Positions 7,498 through 15,634 of a stretch of DNA of 52,061 nt are shown here, one piece after another (positions within the stretch are counted from its first letter, which is position 1; every line of letters starts with the position of its first letter). The DNA comes from Nitrospinaceae bacterium. Its GTDB lineage: Bacteria > Nitrospinota > Nitrospinia > Nitrospinales > Nitrospinaceae. The stretch is from contig JAJDBJ010000072.1 of the NCBI GenBank assembly GCA_029261395.1, positions 1 through 52,061 of the forward strand, written 5' to 3'. Below the pieces are notes generated by a model that was given only the letters and a program-made list of their open reading frames with translations, did no database searches and was not told where the DNA came from. The position numbers were made by a program, and so were the translations under genes.

Positions 7498-8373
7498 TTA
7501 TATTCCCGGAATAATTGCAGTTAGGTAATCACGATGAATCACTGAGTCACTGGCATTACGGACTTCCACCTCAAACGTATATTTTCCTGGGTTGGGCGTA
7601 CGGAATGTGTAATTCCCGGAAAGCCCTCCGGAGTGCACTAATACCTGTTTGCTTACTAAACGAACTCTTACCTTAGAAGGGGCGCGTGAGGCTGATTTCA
7701 ATTCACGATAGTCCCAAGCGATTTTTACTGCCAGTTCATAATGACCCAATGTTTGAAATCGGTGAATATATTTGTTTCCCATGAATGGAGCAAACGACGC
7801 TCCAAGAAACCGTTCATATTTAAAATCTAGTTTATTTGGCGATTTATTAAAACGACAGGATTGGGTATCGTGATGTTCAGCAAATATGGTCTCACTCGAG
7901 TTCAAATGTTTTTTGTTGAAGCAAACTCCTGACTGTGCCCACCACTGGTATTGAGGACATTTGGGAGGCCTGTTAGGTTTGCGCATTTCAATTGTCGAAG
8001 ATATTCCTTTGAAACATCGATCCCCTGCAAACTTAAATTGACCAACGATGCCATTAAAATACTTATTTTTTAAAAACCGCTCTCCTTGCTTATACCAGGG
8101 AATTATTTTTGGCGAATCTCCAGTGTGAATAACAAGAATTTTATTTCCATTGAGAAAACTGAAATGGTAAATTTGATCACCTCGTTTTGATTTCAGCCAC
8201 CAATAACCCGGCAACTGTTGCCCAACATAGCCAATTCCTTTATAGGTAAGGTATGACCTTTTATTTTTAAGTAATTTAAATGTATTGTCGGCAATAACGA
8301 GACTGGGCAAGATCAATATTATAATGACCAAAGTAAATAACATTTGAGCATGCTTATTTGCTACCTGAACCAT
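7498..8373 (-). CDS. Exported protein of unknown function, probable partner of the deaminase-like protein
   Basis: A 291-residue protein with an N-terminal signal peptide (about residues 1-28, ending LVIA before DNTF). The middle section has four cysteines (in DRCF, PKCP, GVCF and QSCR), which could form disulfides in an exported protein. The last ~75 residues look beta-rich, with GNYTFRTPNPGKYTFEVEV resembling an Ig-like or C2-like sandwich end. It ends only 24 bases before the first possible start of the deaminase-like gene, so the two very likely share a transcript. I do not recognise the family. Possible roles are an adaptor, a carrier or an immunity factor; the sequence does not decide. 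Confidence 0.6.
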   Translation of the reverse strand: MVQVANKHAQMLFTLVIIILILPSLVIADNTFKLLKNKRSYLTYKGIGYVGQQLPGYWWLKSKRGDQIYHFSFLNGNKILVIHTGDSPKIIPWYKQGERFLKNKYFNGIVGQFKFAGDRCFKGISSTIEMRKPNRPPKCPQYQWWAQSGVCFNKKHLNSSETIFAEHHDTQSCRFNKSPNKLDFKYERFLGASFAPFMGNKYIHRFQTLGHYELAVKIAWDYRELKSASRAPSKVRVRLVSKQVLVHSGGLSGNYTFRTPNPGKYTFEVEVRNASDSVIHRDYLTAIIPGI

Positions 8374-8472
8374 ACCCTCCTCCTAATCCCTCCAGACTGC
8401 CATTACAGACTCATCATAGAGGCTTCATTAGTATTTTGATTAGACTTCAGTCTAATTTCACCAGTGACCACT

Positions 8473-8702
8473 TTGGGTCAATTCCGGCTATATTAATTGC
8501 TGACCGAGATACTACTCTTGAAGGGATCGTATTTCCAGAAGAAATTTGGAGTGCCGAAAGAAGATTATCTGCGGATCAGGACTTCGGCAATCTGGATGGC
8601 GTTGAGGGCGGCGCCTTTGCGCAGGTTGTCGGCGACGATCCACAGGTTAACGGCACGCGGGTTGTCGAGGTCGGCACGGACGCGCCCGACCATCACTTCA
8701 TC
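8473..8702 (-). repeat. asd-tail repeat, copy 4 (native asd 3' end plus flank)
   Basis: This is the copy inside the intact asd gene (coding part 8565-8702), together with the flank 8473-8564 beyond the stop codon. The flank aligns without gaps to 271-363. Its plus-strand frame reads FGSIPAI...DTTLEGIVFPEEIW, and the corresponding frame of copy 1 reads FGSIPAI...DITLDGLVLLEEIW; the substitutions concentrate in one codon phase. The flank may therefore be the tail of a former gene convergent with asd. Confidence 0.75.
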
Positions 8703-9578
8703 CCGGCCGGCGGCGTCTGTCGCGAGGGGGTATTCGCCTTTGCCCGGAGCGTCGACCAGGCGCACCCCCGGCGCTGAACCCAAAATCGTCCGGAGTTCCT
8801 TCACGTCGATTTCCTGTTCGGTTTCGACATTGACGGCCTCGGAGTGCGCGTAAAACACGGGCACGCGCACCGTGGTCGGCGACACCTGAATGGCATCGTC
8901 TTCCAGGATTTTCCGGGTCTCGTTCACCATCTTCATCTCTTCTTTGGTATAGCCCGTATCGAGAAACGTATCGATATGCGGCAGGCAGTTGAAGGCGATC
9001 TGGTGGGGGTACACTTCATGCGTCACCGCCTGCCCGTTCAACGCCTGACTGCTCTGCGCTTTCAACTCTTCAATCGCGCTCTGGCCCGATCCCGACACCG
9101 ACTGATAGGTCGAAACCACGACGCGTTTGATTTTGTAACGGTCGTGGATGGGCTTCAGCGCCACCACCATCTGGATGGTCGAGCAATTGGGGTTGGCGAT
9201 GATCCCCTGATGGTCGCCGATGGCGTGCGGATTGACCTCCGGCACTACCAGCGGGATGTCCTTGTCCATGCGGAAGGCACTGCTGTTGTCGATCACCACG
9301 CATCCCGCTTTGGCGGCGATGGGGCAGAACTCGCGGCTGATCGATCCCCCGGCGGAGAACAGGGCGATATCCACCCCCTCGAAAGAATCCGCTTTCAATT
9401 CCTGGATGGTGATTGTTTCGCCGTTGAAATCCACCTGCTTGCCGGCCGAGCGCGCAGATGCCAGCGGCAGAAGTTTGGCAACGGGAAATTTTCGTTCCTC
9501 CAAAATGGACAGCATGGTGCGGCCCACCGCTCCCGTGGCCCCGACCACTGCGACGTTATAGTTTTCCTTTTTTTCCAT
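8565..9578 (-). CDS. asd: Aspartate-semialdehyde dehydrogenase
   Basis: A 337-residue enzyme that reduces aspartyl-4-phosphate to aspartate-4-semialdehyde with NADPH, feeding lysine/diaminopimelate, threonine and methionine synthesis. Seen are the nucleotide-binding VVGATGAVGR (11-20), the catalytic cysteine in IIANPNCSTIQ (C132) and the QSVSGSG loop (159-165). I place the start at the ATG 9578-9576, which overlaps the leuB stop as TAATG; the longer frame to 9629 adds 17 residues inside leuB that do not look like asd. It is cotranscribed with leuB. Its 3' end is the segment found three more times to the left, and may itself have been replaced during integration events. Confidence 0.96.
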   Translation of the reverse strand: MEKKENYNVAVVGATGAVGRTMLSILEERKFPVAKLLPLASARSAGKQVDFNGETITIQELKADSFEGVDIALFSAGGSISREFCPIAAKAGCVVIDNSSAFRMDKDIPLVVPEVNPHAIGDHQGIIANPNCSTIQMVVALKPIHDRYKIKRVVVSTYQSVSGSGQSAIEELKAQSSQALNGQAVTHEVYPHQIAFNCLPHIDTFLDTGYTKEEMKMVNETRKILEDDAIQVSPTTVRVPVFYAHSEAVNVETEQEIDVKELRTILGSAPGVRLVDAPGKGEYPLATDAAGRDEVMVGRVRADLDNPRAVNLWIVADNLRKGAALNAIQIAEVLIRR

Positions 9579-10669
9579 TACAACTGCTTCTCCAGTTCCT
9601 CGGCCACGCGATCCCCCATGGCGATGCATCCGACCTGTTTTCCGCCCTTGGACATGATGTCGCCGGTACGATAGCCCTGCGCTAAGACGTCATCAACTAC
9701 CTTTTCTAATATGGTATTTACTCCCTCTAAGTTAAAGGAATACTTGAACATCATACCGACCGACAGAATGGTCGCCAGCGGGTTGGCGATGTCCTGCCCG
9801 GCGATATCCGGCGCACTGCCGTGGATCGGTTCGTACATCGCCGCTTTGCCGTCCCCCAGACTGGCCGAGGGCAACATGCCGATGGAGCCGGTGAGCATCG
9901 ACGCCTGGTCGCTCAGGATATCTCCGAACATGTTGGTGGTGACGATGACGTCGAACTGTTTTGGATTGCGCACCAACTGCATGGCACAATTATCCACATA
10001 CATGTGCGAAAGCGTGATGTCTTGATAATCTGCATGAACTTTCGTGACCACCTCGCGCCACAGGCCGGTGCACTCCAGCACGTTGGCCTTGTCGATGGAG
10101 AAGACGTTTTTATTCCGCTTGCCCGCCACGTCGAAGGCGACTTTGGCGATGCGTTCGATTTCCGGTTCCGTGTAGACCAGCGTGTTGACGCCCCTGCGGG
10201 TGCCGTCTGCCAGGGTTTCCACGCCACGCGGCTCACCAAAATAGATGCCGCCGGTCAGCTCGCGGACCACCATGATATCGAGGCCCTCCACCACTTCCCG
10301 CTTGAGAGTGGATGCTTCTATCAGCGGGGCGAAGATTTTCGCGGGACGGAGATTGGCGAACAATCCGAGGCTGGAACGCAGTCCCAGTAAGGCGCGTTCT
10401 GGTCGCAGGGAAAAGTCGATGGTCTCCCACTTGGGTCCCCCGACCGCGCCCAACAGTACGGCGTCGGCTGATTGAGCGGCTTTGAGCGTGTCGTCCGGCA
10501 GGGGATGGCCTGCGGCCTCGTACCCGGCGCCGCCGACGGGCGCTTCCGTCAGGTTCAGCTTGAGATTCTTTTTGCGCTCGATGATTTTGAGGATTTTGAC
10601 GGCCTCACGGATTACTTCCGGGCCGATGCCATCGCCCGGCAGTACTGTGATATTAAATTCCTGACTCAT
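9578..10669 (-). CDS. leuB: 3-isopropylmalate dehydrogenase
   Basis: A 363-residue NAD-dependent oxidative decarboxylase of leucine biosynthesis. It starts with [15 protein letters not shown]. It contains [11 protein letters not shown] and the substrate-binding [21 protein letters not shown], followed by [14 protein letters not shown] and the Mg-binding [13 protein letters not shown] region, and later [14 protein letters not shown] (NAD specificity and binding). Length is normal for the family. The start ATG at 10669 is preceded by AAGGG at a seven-base distance. It is followed directly by asd with a TAATG overlap. A strong promoter lies about 50 bases upstream. Confidence 0.97.
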   Translation of the reverse strand: MSQEFNITVLPGDGIGPEVIREAVKILKIIERKKNLKLNLTEAPVGGAGYEAAGHPLPDDTLKAAQSADAVLLGAVGGPKWETIDFSLRPERALLGLRSSLGLFANLRPAKIFAPLIEASTLKREVVEGLDIMVVRELTGGIYFGEPRGVETLADGTRRGVNTLVYTEPEIERIAKVAFDVAGKRNKNVFSIDKANVLECTGLWREVVTKVHADYQDITLSHMYVDNCAMQLVRNPKQFDVIVTTNMFGDILSDQASMLTGSIGMLPSASLGDGKAAMYEPIHGSAPDIAGQDIANPLATILSVGMMFKYSFNLEGVNTILEKVVDDVLAQGYRTGDIMSKGGKQVGCIAMGDRVAEELEKQL

Positions 10670-10718
10670 GAAAAAACCCTTCTAAACATGTTAAATGGAC
10701 TTGAAAAAGAAGTGGCCT

Positions 10719-10746
10719 ATTATACGCGAAAAGTTTGACGGTCCAA
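10719..10746 (-). promoter_or_regulatory. sigma70-type promoter of leuB-asd
   Basis: On the minus strand TTGGAC (10746-10741) and TATAAT (10724-10719) are separated by 16 bases. The -10 box is perfect and the -35 box has four of six consensus bases. Transcription would start near 10712, giving a leader of about 40 bases before the leuB ATG. Confidence 0.7.
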
Positions 10747-10984
10747 GCAACCTTTGAGGTTACCTGTTCGTGTATTTCGCGCCTTTCGCGGTTTATGCCC
10801 TAGATATTAACCGCGAACCACGCGAAAACCGCGAAAATGTTTTAAACTCAGTCCCACAAATGAGGCCACTACAATACCCTCAATTTTTATCCTTCATGTT
10901 TATCTGGGGTTGAATATCGGGTCCAGCGTCATGCTGGTCTCTGTGTCCTCTGTGTCCTCTGTGGTAAATTTTGGCCTGTCCCCT
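10747..10984. repeat. Gene-free spacer with short repeats
   Basis: The spacer between the leuB promoter and truA holds no credible gene. It contains an inverted repeat TTCGCGGTT / AACCGCGAA (10785-10793 and 10809-10817) followed by further CGCGAA words; a hairpin CCAGC-gtcat-GCTGG (10923-10937); and three tandem nine-base units CTCTGTGTC, the last imperfect, at 10939-10965. Such CGCGAA and CTCTGTG words are common intergenic debris in many bacterial genomes. No terminator is obvious at the truA 3' end. Confidence 0.5.
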
Positions 10985-11806
10985 TCACTCGCGAAAAGCC
11001 CTTTGGGACAATCGGGCTTTGAACGTTTTTGGCTTTTTTCCGGCGATTTTTTTTCGGGCAGGTCGTTTGCCATAGACTACCTTGACCAGGCAGAGCCCGC
11101 GCGAGGGCGCCGTCGGGCCGGCCATCAGCCGGTCTTTCGATTTGAGGACTTTCTTCATCCGCTCCGGCGGCCATTTGCCCCAGCCGATTTCGATCAACGT
11201 GCCGACGATAATCCGCACCATGTACTTGAGGAAGCCACTGCCGTCGACCGTGATGCGGATATAGTCACCCTCTTTCGCGATGGACAGCCGGTAGAGCTCG
11301 CGCTGAGTGGAATGGGCGGTACAGCCGGAGGCCTGGAACGTTTTGAAATCGTGCTGCCCGACCAGATACCGCGCGGCCTTGCGCATGGCGGTGACGTTGA
11401 GGATCGGAATGGCGATGTAATGCGCCTGCCGGCAGTTCAGTGCCGAGGGATACTCCCGGTTGAGAATCGTGTACCGGTAGGTTTTGCGGGTGGCGGATAT
11501 CTGCGCATGGAAATCCGGTTTGGCCTCCATGACCTTTTTCACCACGATATCGGATGGCAACAGGCTGTTCATGGCCTTCAAAAATTCGTCCAGTTTCATG
11601 GTCGAATTCGTCTGAAAATGAGCCACCTGCCCTTCCGCATGCACCCCGGCATCGGTTCGGCCCGATCCGATCACCCGGATCTTTTCCCCGGTGATTTTGT
11701 GCAGTTTGCTCTCCAAAACCCCCTGGATGCTCACCTGATTGACCTGGAGTTGCCAGCCGTGGTAGCGGGTGCCTTCGTATTCCAGTAAGAGTTTGATTCT
11801 TCTCAA
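10985..11806 (-). CDS. truA: tRNA pseudouridine(38-40) synthase A
   Basis: A 273-residue enzyme converting uridines 38-40 of the tRNA anticodon arm to pseudouridine. It begins RRIKLLLEYEGTRYHGWQ and has the catalytic aspartate in GSGRTDAGVHAEG (D52), then KTYRYTI and FLKYMVRIIVGTL, all typical of TruA. The start is a TTG (11806-11804), chosen because AAGGA lies eight bases upstream and the family N-terminus begins there. The C-terminal ~25 residues (KKIAGKKPKTFKAR) are a basic extension. A terminator hairpin ends only about 25 bases upstream of the start, an unusual arrangement described separately. Confidence 0.95.
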   Translation of the reverse strand: MRRIKLLLEYEGTRYHGWQLQVNQVSIQGVLESKLHKITGEKIRVIGSGRTDAGVHAEGQVAHFQTNSTMKLDEFLKAMNSLLPSDIVVKKVMEAKPDFHAQISATRKTYRYTILNREYPSALNCRQAHYIAIPILNVTAMRKAARYLVGQHDFKTFQASGCTAHSTQRELYRLSIAKEGDYIRITVDGSGFLKYMVRIIVGTLIEIGWGKWPPERMKKVLKSKDRLMAGPTAPSRGLCLVKVVYGKRPARKKIAGKKPKTFKARLSQRAFRE

Positions 11807-11831
11807 TTTACGGGTCCTTAATGGTATATGT

Positions 11832-11867
11832 AAAAAGCGCGCTGGCTTTGCACCAGCGCGCTCTTCT
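11832..11867. terminator. Strong hairpin with T-runs on both sides, in front of truA
   Basis: AGCGCGCTGG (11836-11845) pairs perfectly with CCAGCGCGCT (11853-11862) around a seven-base loop. On the minus strand it is followed by TTTTT and on the plus strand by CTTCTTTTT, so it can terminate in both directions. No plus-strand gene precedes it, which suggests that it ends, or attenuates, a minus-strand transcript that starts between 11,900 and 12,150 and would otherwise run into truA. Confidence 0.75.
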
Positions 11868-11869
11868 TT

Positions 11870-12028
11870 TTATTCGACTCCTGTTAAAAACTCAAGGAGT
11901 TTATCCGGTTTTATAATCGGATCTAAGTGTTGTTTTCCAAAAATGAATTGTCAGGTGGATCCATGCCCATATAAACTCCCGGTAGGTTGCACATACCTTC
12001 CTCTTGAAATATAGTCCTCCGCCCCCAT
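11870..12028 (-). other. Possible small protein gene, interrupted or frameshifted, ending at the terminator
   Basis: Two overlapping minus-strand frames lie here. One starts at ATG 11994 with GAGG five bases upstream and gives 23 residues ending MDPPDNSFLENNT at TAG 11925-11923. The other is open from beyond ATG 12028 through RYVQPTGSLYGHGST to a TGA (11953-11951), then continues QFIFGKQHLDPIIKPDK and LLEFLTGVE to TAA 11872-11870, two bases before the terminator region. The last stretch has protein-like composition and its stop sits exactly where a gene end is expected. The original gene may be a short ORF now broken by a frameshift or a TGA. A non-coding RNA is the main alternative. Confidence 0.35.
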
Positions 12029-12147
12029 TTCGCAACATTTTTCAATTCCCAGGAACCTTTTTATCCCTTGGACATCTCTTGTGATACAATATCGCAAACC
12101 TGACAATCCAGAATCGCGTATCTCTTGTAAATATAAGGAGTTTATCT

Positions 12148-13041
12148 ATGAAAACCTATGATGACCTGGCTGGCGACGGCGGGTCCAACGTCATAGAGCA
12201 GGTCGTTTCCCAGCGCGAAAAACTGCGCAAACGGCTCGATACAATCAAACACAAAGTTTCCGTGATGAGCGGTAAAGGCGGCGTCGGCAAAAGCTCCATC
12301 ACCGCTAATATGGCGGTCTGCCTGGCCACGCTGGGGCATAAAGTGGGTATTCTGGATGCGGATCTGAACGGTCCCAGCATGGGAAAACTGCTCAGTGTGC
12401 CGCATTCCGACAAACTGAATATCGGTCCCGAAGGGGTTCAACCTGCTGTAGGCGTGTTGGGGATCAAAATCATGTCCATGGACATGCTTCTACCCAACGC
12501 CGACTCGCCGGTAATGTGGAACGAGGGCAAGGACGCGACTGCGGTCTGGATCAGCATGATGGAGTCGCAGGCTCTGCGCGAACTATTGACCGATACCATC
12601 TGGGGCGAGTTGGATTATCTGCTCATCGACATGCCGCCCGGCAGTGACCGCATCGACAACGTGCGCGACCTGATCCCGGAGTTGGACGGCGTGGTGGAGA
12701 TCACCATCCCCTCCCAGATTTCCCAGCACATCGTTTCCAAATCGATCAGCAAGAGCAACCAGCTGGGCGTGTCCATTATCGGGCTGGTCGAGAACATGGC
12801 GACTTACGTTTGCCCGCATTGCAACGAAGAGGGCAAGCTCTTTGAAGGCGAAGATGTAGAAAAACTGTCACAAGATAAAAAGATTCCCCTGCTGGGCCGC
12901 ATCCCATTCGACACACGGGTGTCCCGTCAAACCGGAGCGGGCAAAACGTTCTTTGAAGAACACGCCGACTCGGTCACTGGAAAGGCTATTGCGCAGGTGG
13001 TCGACAACATATTAAAATTCATCCAAAATAAATCCAATTAA
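12148..13041 (+). CDS. Mrp/NBP35-type P-loop ATPase (Fe-S carrier family), short form
   Basis: A 297-residue deviant-Walker ATPase with MSGKGGVGKSS (40-50), LDADLNGPSMGKLL, LDYLLIDMPPGSDR and a C-terminal CxxC in YVCPHCNEEG. Members of the Mrp/ApbC/NBP35 family bind and transfer Fe-S clusters through the CxxC pair in a dimer. Unlike the second copy in this window (14016-15113) it lacks the N-terminal MIP18 (DUF59) domain. AAGGAG lies seven bases before the ATG. It is followed nine bases later by the PCP_red-domain gene, so the pair is probably an operon. The client protein cannot be told from sequence. Confidence 0.88.
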   Translation: MKTYDDLAGDGGSNVIEQVVSQREKLRKRLDTIKHKVSVMSGKGGVGKSSITANMAVCLATLGHKVGILDADLNGPSMGKLLSVPHSDKLNIGPEGVQPAVGVLGIKIMSMDMLLPNADSPVMWNEGKDATAVWISMMESQALRELLTDTIWGELDYLLIDMPPGSDRIDNVRDLIPELDGVVEITIPSQISQHIVSKSISKSNQLGVSIIGLVENMATYVCPHCNEEGKLFEGEDVEKLSQDKKIPLLGRIPFDTRVSRQTGAGKTFFEEHADSVTGKAIAQVVDNILKFIQNKSN

Positions 13042-13050
13042 GGAGCTCCA

Positions 13051-13488
13051 ATGAAATTCCTTTGCATACCCTGCGATGAGCAAATGGTAACGCAGGCCGA
13101 CGGCATCATGCCGAAGGAAAAAGAAAGTATCGCTCTCAAGTTCAAGTGTAATAAATGCGGAAATATGATTGCCATGCTGACCAATAAGTTTGAAACCGAA
13201 TTCGTCAACAAACTGGGCGTGGAAGCGGGTGGTCCCTCCGAGATCGCCAATACCCCGTTCGCTATGATGGGCAACACATTAGCCGAGGGTAAGGAAGAAC
13301 TCAAAAAAGCTGCGCCTGCCGAGACTGATTTTGAGTGGACGCAGGAAGCGAAGGACCGCATCCAGAAGGTGCCGTTCTTTGTACGAGGCATGGCCAAGAG
13401 AACGGTTCTCAACTTCGCCCGTGATAGAGGCCTCAAGGTGATTGATGGCGCATTGATGGACGAAGTTCGCGACAAGGTGGGAATGTAA
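13051..13488 (+). CDS. Zinc-ribbon protein with PCP_red domain
   Basis: A 145-residue protein. Residues 1-40 contain two CxxC pairs (FLCIPCDEQ and FKCNKCGNM), forming a metal-binding ribbon. Residues ~97-143 (WTQEAKDRIQKVPFFVRGMA...) match the PCP_red domain known from the C-terminus of light-independent protochlorophyllide reductase subunit B and from small proteins in non-photosynthetic bacteria. AAGGAG precedes the ATG. The close link to the Mrp ATPase suggests a role in Fe-S or redox protein maturation, which is inference. No photosynthesis gene is nearby. Confidence 0.8.
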   Translation: MKFLCIPCDEQMVTQADGIMPKEKESIALKFKCNKCGNMIAMLTNKFETEFVNKLGVEAGGPSEIANTPFAMMGNTLAEGKEELKKAAPAETDFEWTQEAKDRIQKVPFFVRGMAKRTVLNFARDRGLKVIDGALMDEVRDKVGM

Positions 13489-13511
13489 CTGAAATTAGCG
13501 TAACCGTGTCG

Positions 13512-13530
13512 CCCTTCGACAGGCTCAGGG
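13512..13530. repeat. Short intergenic repeat of the CCCTTCGACAGGCTCAGGG type
   Basis: The 19 bases starting at 13512 read CCCTTCGACAGGCTCAGGG, a word seen between genes in many unrelated bacterial genomes. It lies in the spacer after the PCP_red gene and before the shared terminator. Its function is unknown. Confidence 0.5.
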
Positions 13531-13577
13531 TAACATCACTTTTTATCTAAGCCCTAATCGAGAATCTTTTAGAAGAC

Positions 13578-13613
13578 AAAAAGCCCGACTCCTTTACAGG
13601 GTCGGGCTTTTTT
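13578..13613. terminator. Bidirectional intrinsic terminator between convergent genes
   Basis: AAAAAGCCCGAC (13578-13589) pairs with GTCGGGCTTTTT (13601-13612). The inner CCT/AGG can extend the stem past a single-base bulge. A-rich and T-rich sides make it work on both strands, ending the plus-strand Mrp-PCP_red operon and the minus-strand Mrp-DUF971 operon. Confidence 0.9.
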
Positions 13614-13630
13614 ATGTTTGAGAGCTGCAT

Positions 13631-13981
13631 CTACGTGGCGGACTTGGCTTTGCATTCCTCGCACTGGCACAGTTCCCGGAGTAGTGTGTAGGGATACAGT
13701 CCGGTGCTGTGGCCGTCGTTCCAGTCGAACTGGATGGCGTACAGGCCGACCGTTTTGAGGTTGACGGGACGGATGGTGTCCTGGATCATACCCGGCTTGA
13801 TTTTCTTTTCGCCGGACCATTCGTCGATGCAATTGGCGCAGGGACACTTCTCCCGTAACAACTTGACGTGATAGATCGACTCATGCCCGTCGGTCCAGGT
13901 GATCCCCAGCGTGCTGTCATCGACTTGTTTGATATCGCTCGGCGAGGGACCGTTCGGCTCCTCGTTGGTTTCTTCTGACAT
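13631..13981 (-). CDS. DUF971 protein
   Basis: A 116-residue protein with the DUF971 pattern: LGITWTDGHESIYHVKLLRE followed by CPCANC, then LYAIQFDWNDGHSTGLY and LRELCQCEEC. The same fold forms the N-terminal domain of gamma-butyrobetaine hydroxylase, and the paired Cys motifs suggest metal binding. Stand-alone DUF971 genes are often found next to Mrp/ApbC, as here: it lies 34 bases downstream of the larger Mrp gene on the same strand. A role in Fe-S cluster handling is inferred from that association only. Confidence 0.85.
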   Translation of the reverse strand: MSEETNEEPNGPSPSDIKQVDDSTLGITWTDGHESIYHVKLLREKCPCANCIDEWSGEKKIKPGMIQDTIRPVNLKTVGLYAIQFDWNDGHSTGLYPYTLLRELCQCEECKAKSAT

Positions 13982-14015
13982 TTGTTTTTCCAGTGTTAAA
14001 GATTAGAGTTTCGCT

Positions 14016-15113
14016 TCAGCTTTTCCACGCCAGCTCAAACCCGGCGCCTATCTTCTTGGCTCCCTGCGACTGGTTGATACTGATCTGCGCCGCCACTTGT
14101 CCCGCCAGGTGCCGATAGGCCTCGCTGGCCGGGGAATCCGGGTGACTGATGGTTATCGGTAATCCAGAATCACCGGCGGAGACCACTTCGGAGATGAGAG
14201 GAATTTCTCCAAGAAGGGGGACCTTGAACTGGTCAGCCAACTGCTGACCCGCTCCCGAAGCGAAAATGTAATGCTTCTTATCACACCCGTCACACACGAA
14301 GTAGCTCATGTTCTCGACCACACCGAGTACCGGCACTTTTACCTGCTCGAACATTTTGACTCCCTTTTCGGCGTCGATCAGGCTGATCTGCTGAGGTGTC
14401 GTCACAATCACCCCACCCGACAAGGGAGCGCGCTGGGTGAGCGTCAACTGCACATCGCCGGTACCGGGAGGCAGGTCGATCACCAGGTAATCGAGCTCGC
14501 CCCATTCCACGTTCTGAAGAAACTGCTGGATGATGCCGCCCAGCATGGGACCGCGCAACATCAGCGGTTGACCTTCTTCGGTCAAAAACGCGGCGGAAAC
14601 TACTTTGAGACCGTGATTTTCATGAGGGTAAAATTTGTTGTTTCCGGCGCCTTTAGGCGGCGATATGGGAATCCCCAGCATTTTTGGAATACTGGGACCG
14701 TAAATGTCCGCATCCATCAAACCCACTGTCGCGCCGGTCTGGCTCAGGGCCACCGCAAGGTTGGTGCTGACGGTGGATTTACCGACTCCGCCCTTGCCAC
14801 TGGCAACGGCGATGATGTTCTTCACACCAGTCAGAATGGGCTGTGAATGTTCGGAAGCACGCACTGCGGCGGTCATATTGACATCTACTGCGGACACGCC
14901 CTCGATGGCCCCTACTTTATCGCTACATTCGGTTTTCAGCTGTTCTTTTACCGGGCAGGCGGGAGTGGTCAACTCCACATCAAACTTCACCTTCCCGCTA
15001 TCTATATTCAGGTTTTTGACAAAACCCAAATCGACAATATTTTTATGAAGGTCCGGGTCCATGACGGTTTTCAATGCGGCCATGACCTTTACCTGTAAAT
15101 CTTGATCAGACAT
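14016..15113 (-). CDS. apbC: Mrp/ApbC Fe-S cluster carrier ATPase with MIP18 domain
   Basis: A 365-residue protein. Residues ~5-85 form a MIP18 (DUF59) domain (ALKTVMDPDLHKNIVDLGFV...TTPACPVKEQ). The ATPase domain has VASGKGGVGKST (~103-114), LMDADIYGPSIP, LDYLVIDLPPGTGD and the cluster-binding CxxC in YFVCDGCDKKHYIF. This is the standard bacterial Mrp/ApbC architecture, thought to deliver [4Fe-4S] clusters to apo-enzymes. It heads a two-gene unit with DUF971. Having a short and a long Mrp paralogue facing each other, each with its own small metal-binding partner, is notable. Confidence 0.93.
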   Translation of the reverse strand: MSDQDLQVKVMAALKTVMDPDLHKNIVDLGFVKNLNIDSGKVKFDVELTTPACPVKEQLKTECSDKVGAIEGVSAVDVNMTAAVRASEHSQPILTGVKNIIAVASGKGGVGKSTVSTNLAVALSQTGATVGLMDADIYGPSIPKMLGIPISPPKGAGNNKFYPHENHGLKVVSAAFLTEEGQPLMLRGPMLGGIIQQFLQNVEWGELDYLVIDLPPGTGDVQLTLTQRAPLSGGVIVTTPQQISLIDAEKGVKMFEQVKVPVLGVVENMSYFVCDGCDKKHYIFASGAGQQLADQFKVPLLGEIPLISEVVSAGDSGLPITISHPDSPASEAYRHLAGQVAAQISINQSQGAKKIGAGFELAWKS

Positions 15114-15634
15114 TTCTTTCTCCTAAGAGGTAATCCCAAACAATCGCAATAAACCGTTACCCGTTTACGATTGGAAGTCTACGCCGAGCGCGGCAATAGG
15201 GGATGATTGTAATCTGGGTGAAATTTCAAATCGGGCTGATTGGGAAATCAAAACCGTATTTCCCTTTCAAGCTGCCTTTAGGATGGCCCTGCGCAAAAAA
15301 AGATTTTAATAATCCTAAAAGTTTATAAAAAATCTCATTTGCAGGAAAGGCAAAACCTTTTGTTGTAGCCATTTAAACCGCTTTTTGGAATACCGGAAAA
15401 GCACCCGTACAGAGTGCAAATATAGTATCAGAAACCGTTGCGTTCTGTATTTTATTCTTTACAAATAAGATTTCAGAGATTAAATTCTTTTAAATGAAGC
15501 AGTTAGTCGGCAGTCTAAAAGCACTTCTTTAAGTTTCAATTCCTCAACCCGCTTCAGACTCCTCATTTCTGTTACCGTAAACACACAGGAAATAGTCCAC
15601 CGGATACCCGATTTAATCACCCTATTAAAAAAAC
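15114..15634. other. 521-base divergent spacer, no gene seen
   Basis: This gap separates the divergent apbC and parC genes and must hold both promoters. It is AT-rich, especially 15295-15500. I found no ORF with coding character, no convincing hairpin terminator and no tRNA-like fold. TTGCGT...TACAAA near 15438-15465 is a weak candidate promoter for parC. Confidence 0.4.

Noticed and set aside
8358-8777. 139-residue plus-strand frame over the asd 3' end as a functional gene
   Set aside because: Most of it is antisense to asd. Only the ~90-base flank shows codon-like conservation, which is reported as a possible gene remnant, not a gene.
11870-12028. Selenocysteine reading of the in-frame TGA upstream of truA
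   Set aside because: There is no neighbouring Cys/Thr redox motif, no recognisable SECIS-like hairpin just after the TGA, and the overlapping 23-codon ORF gives a simpler explanation.
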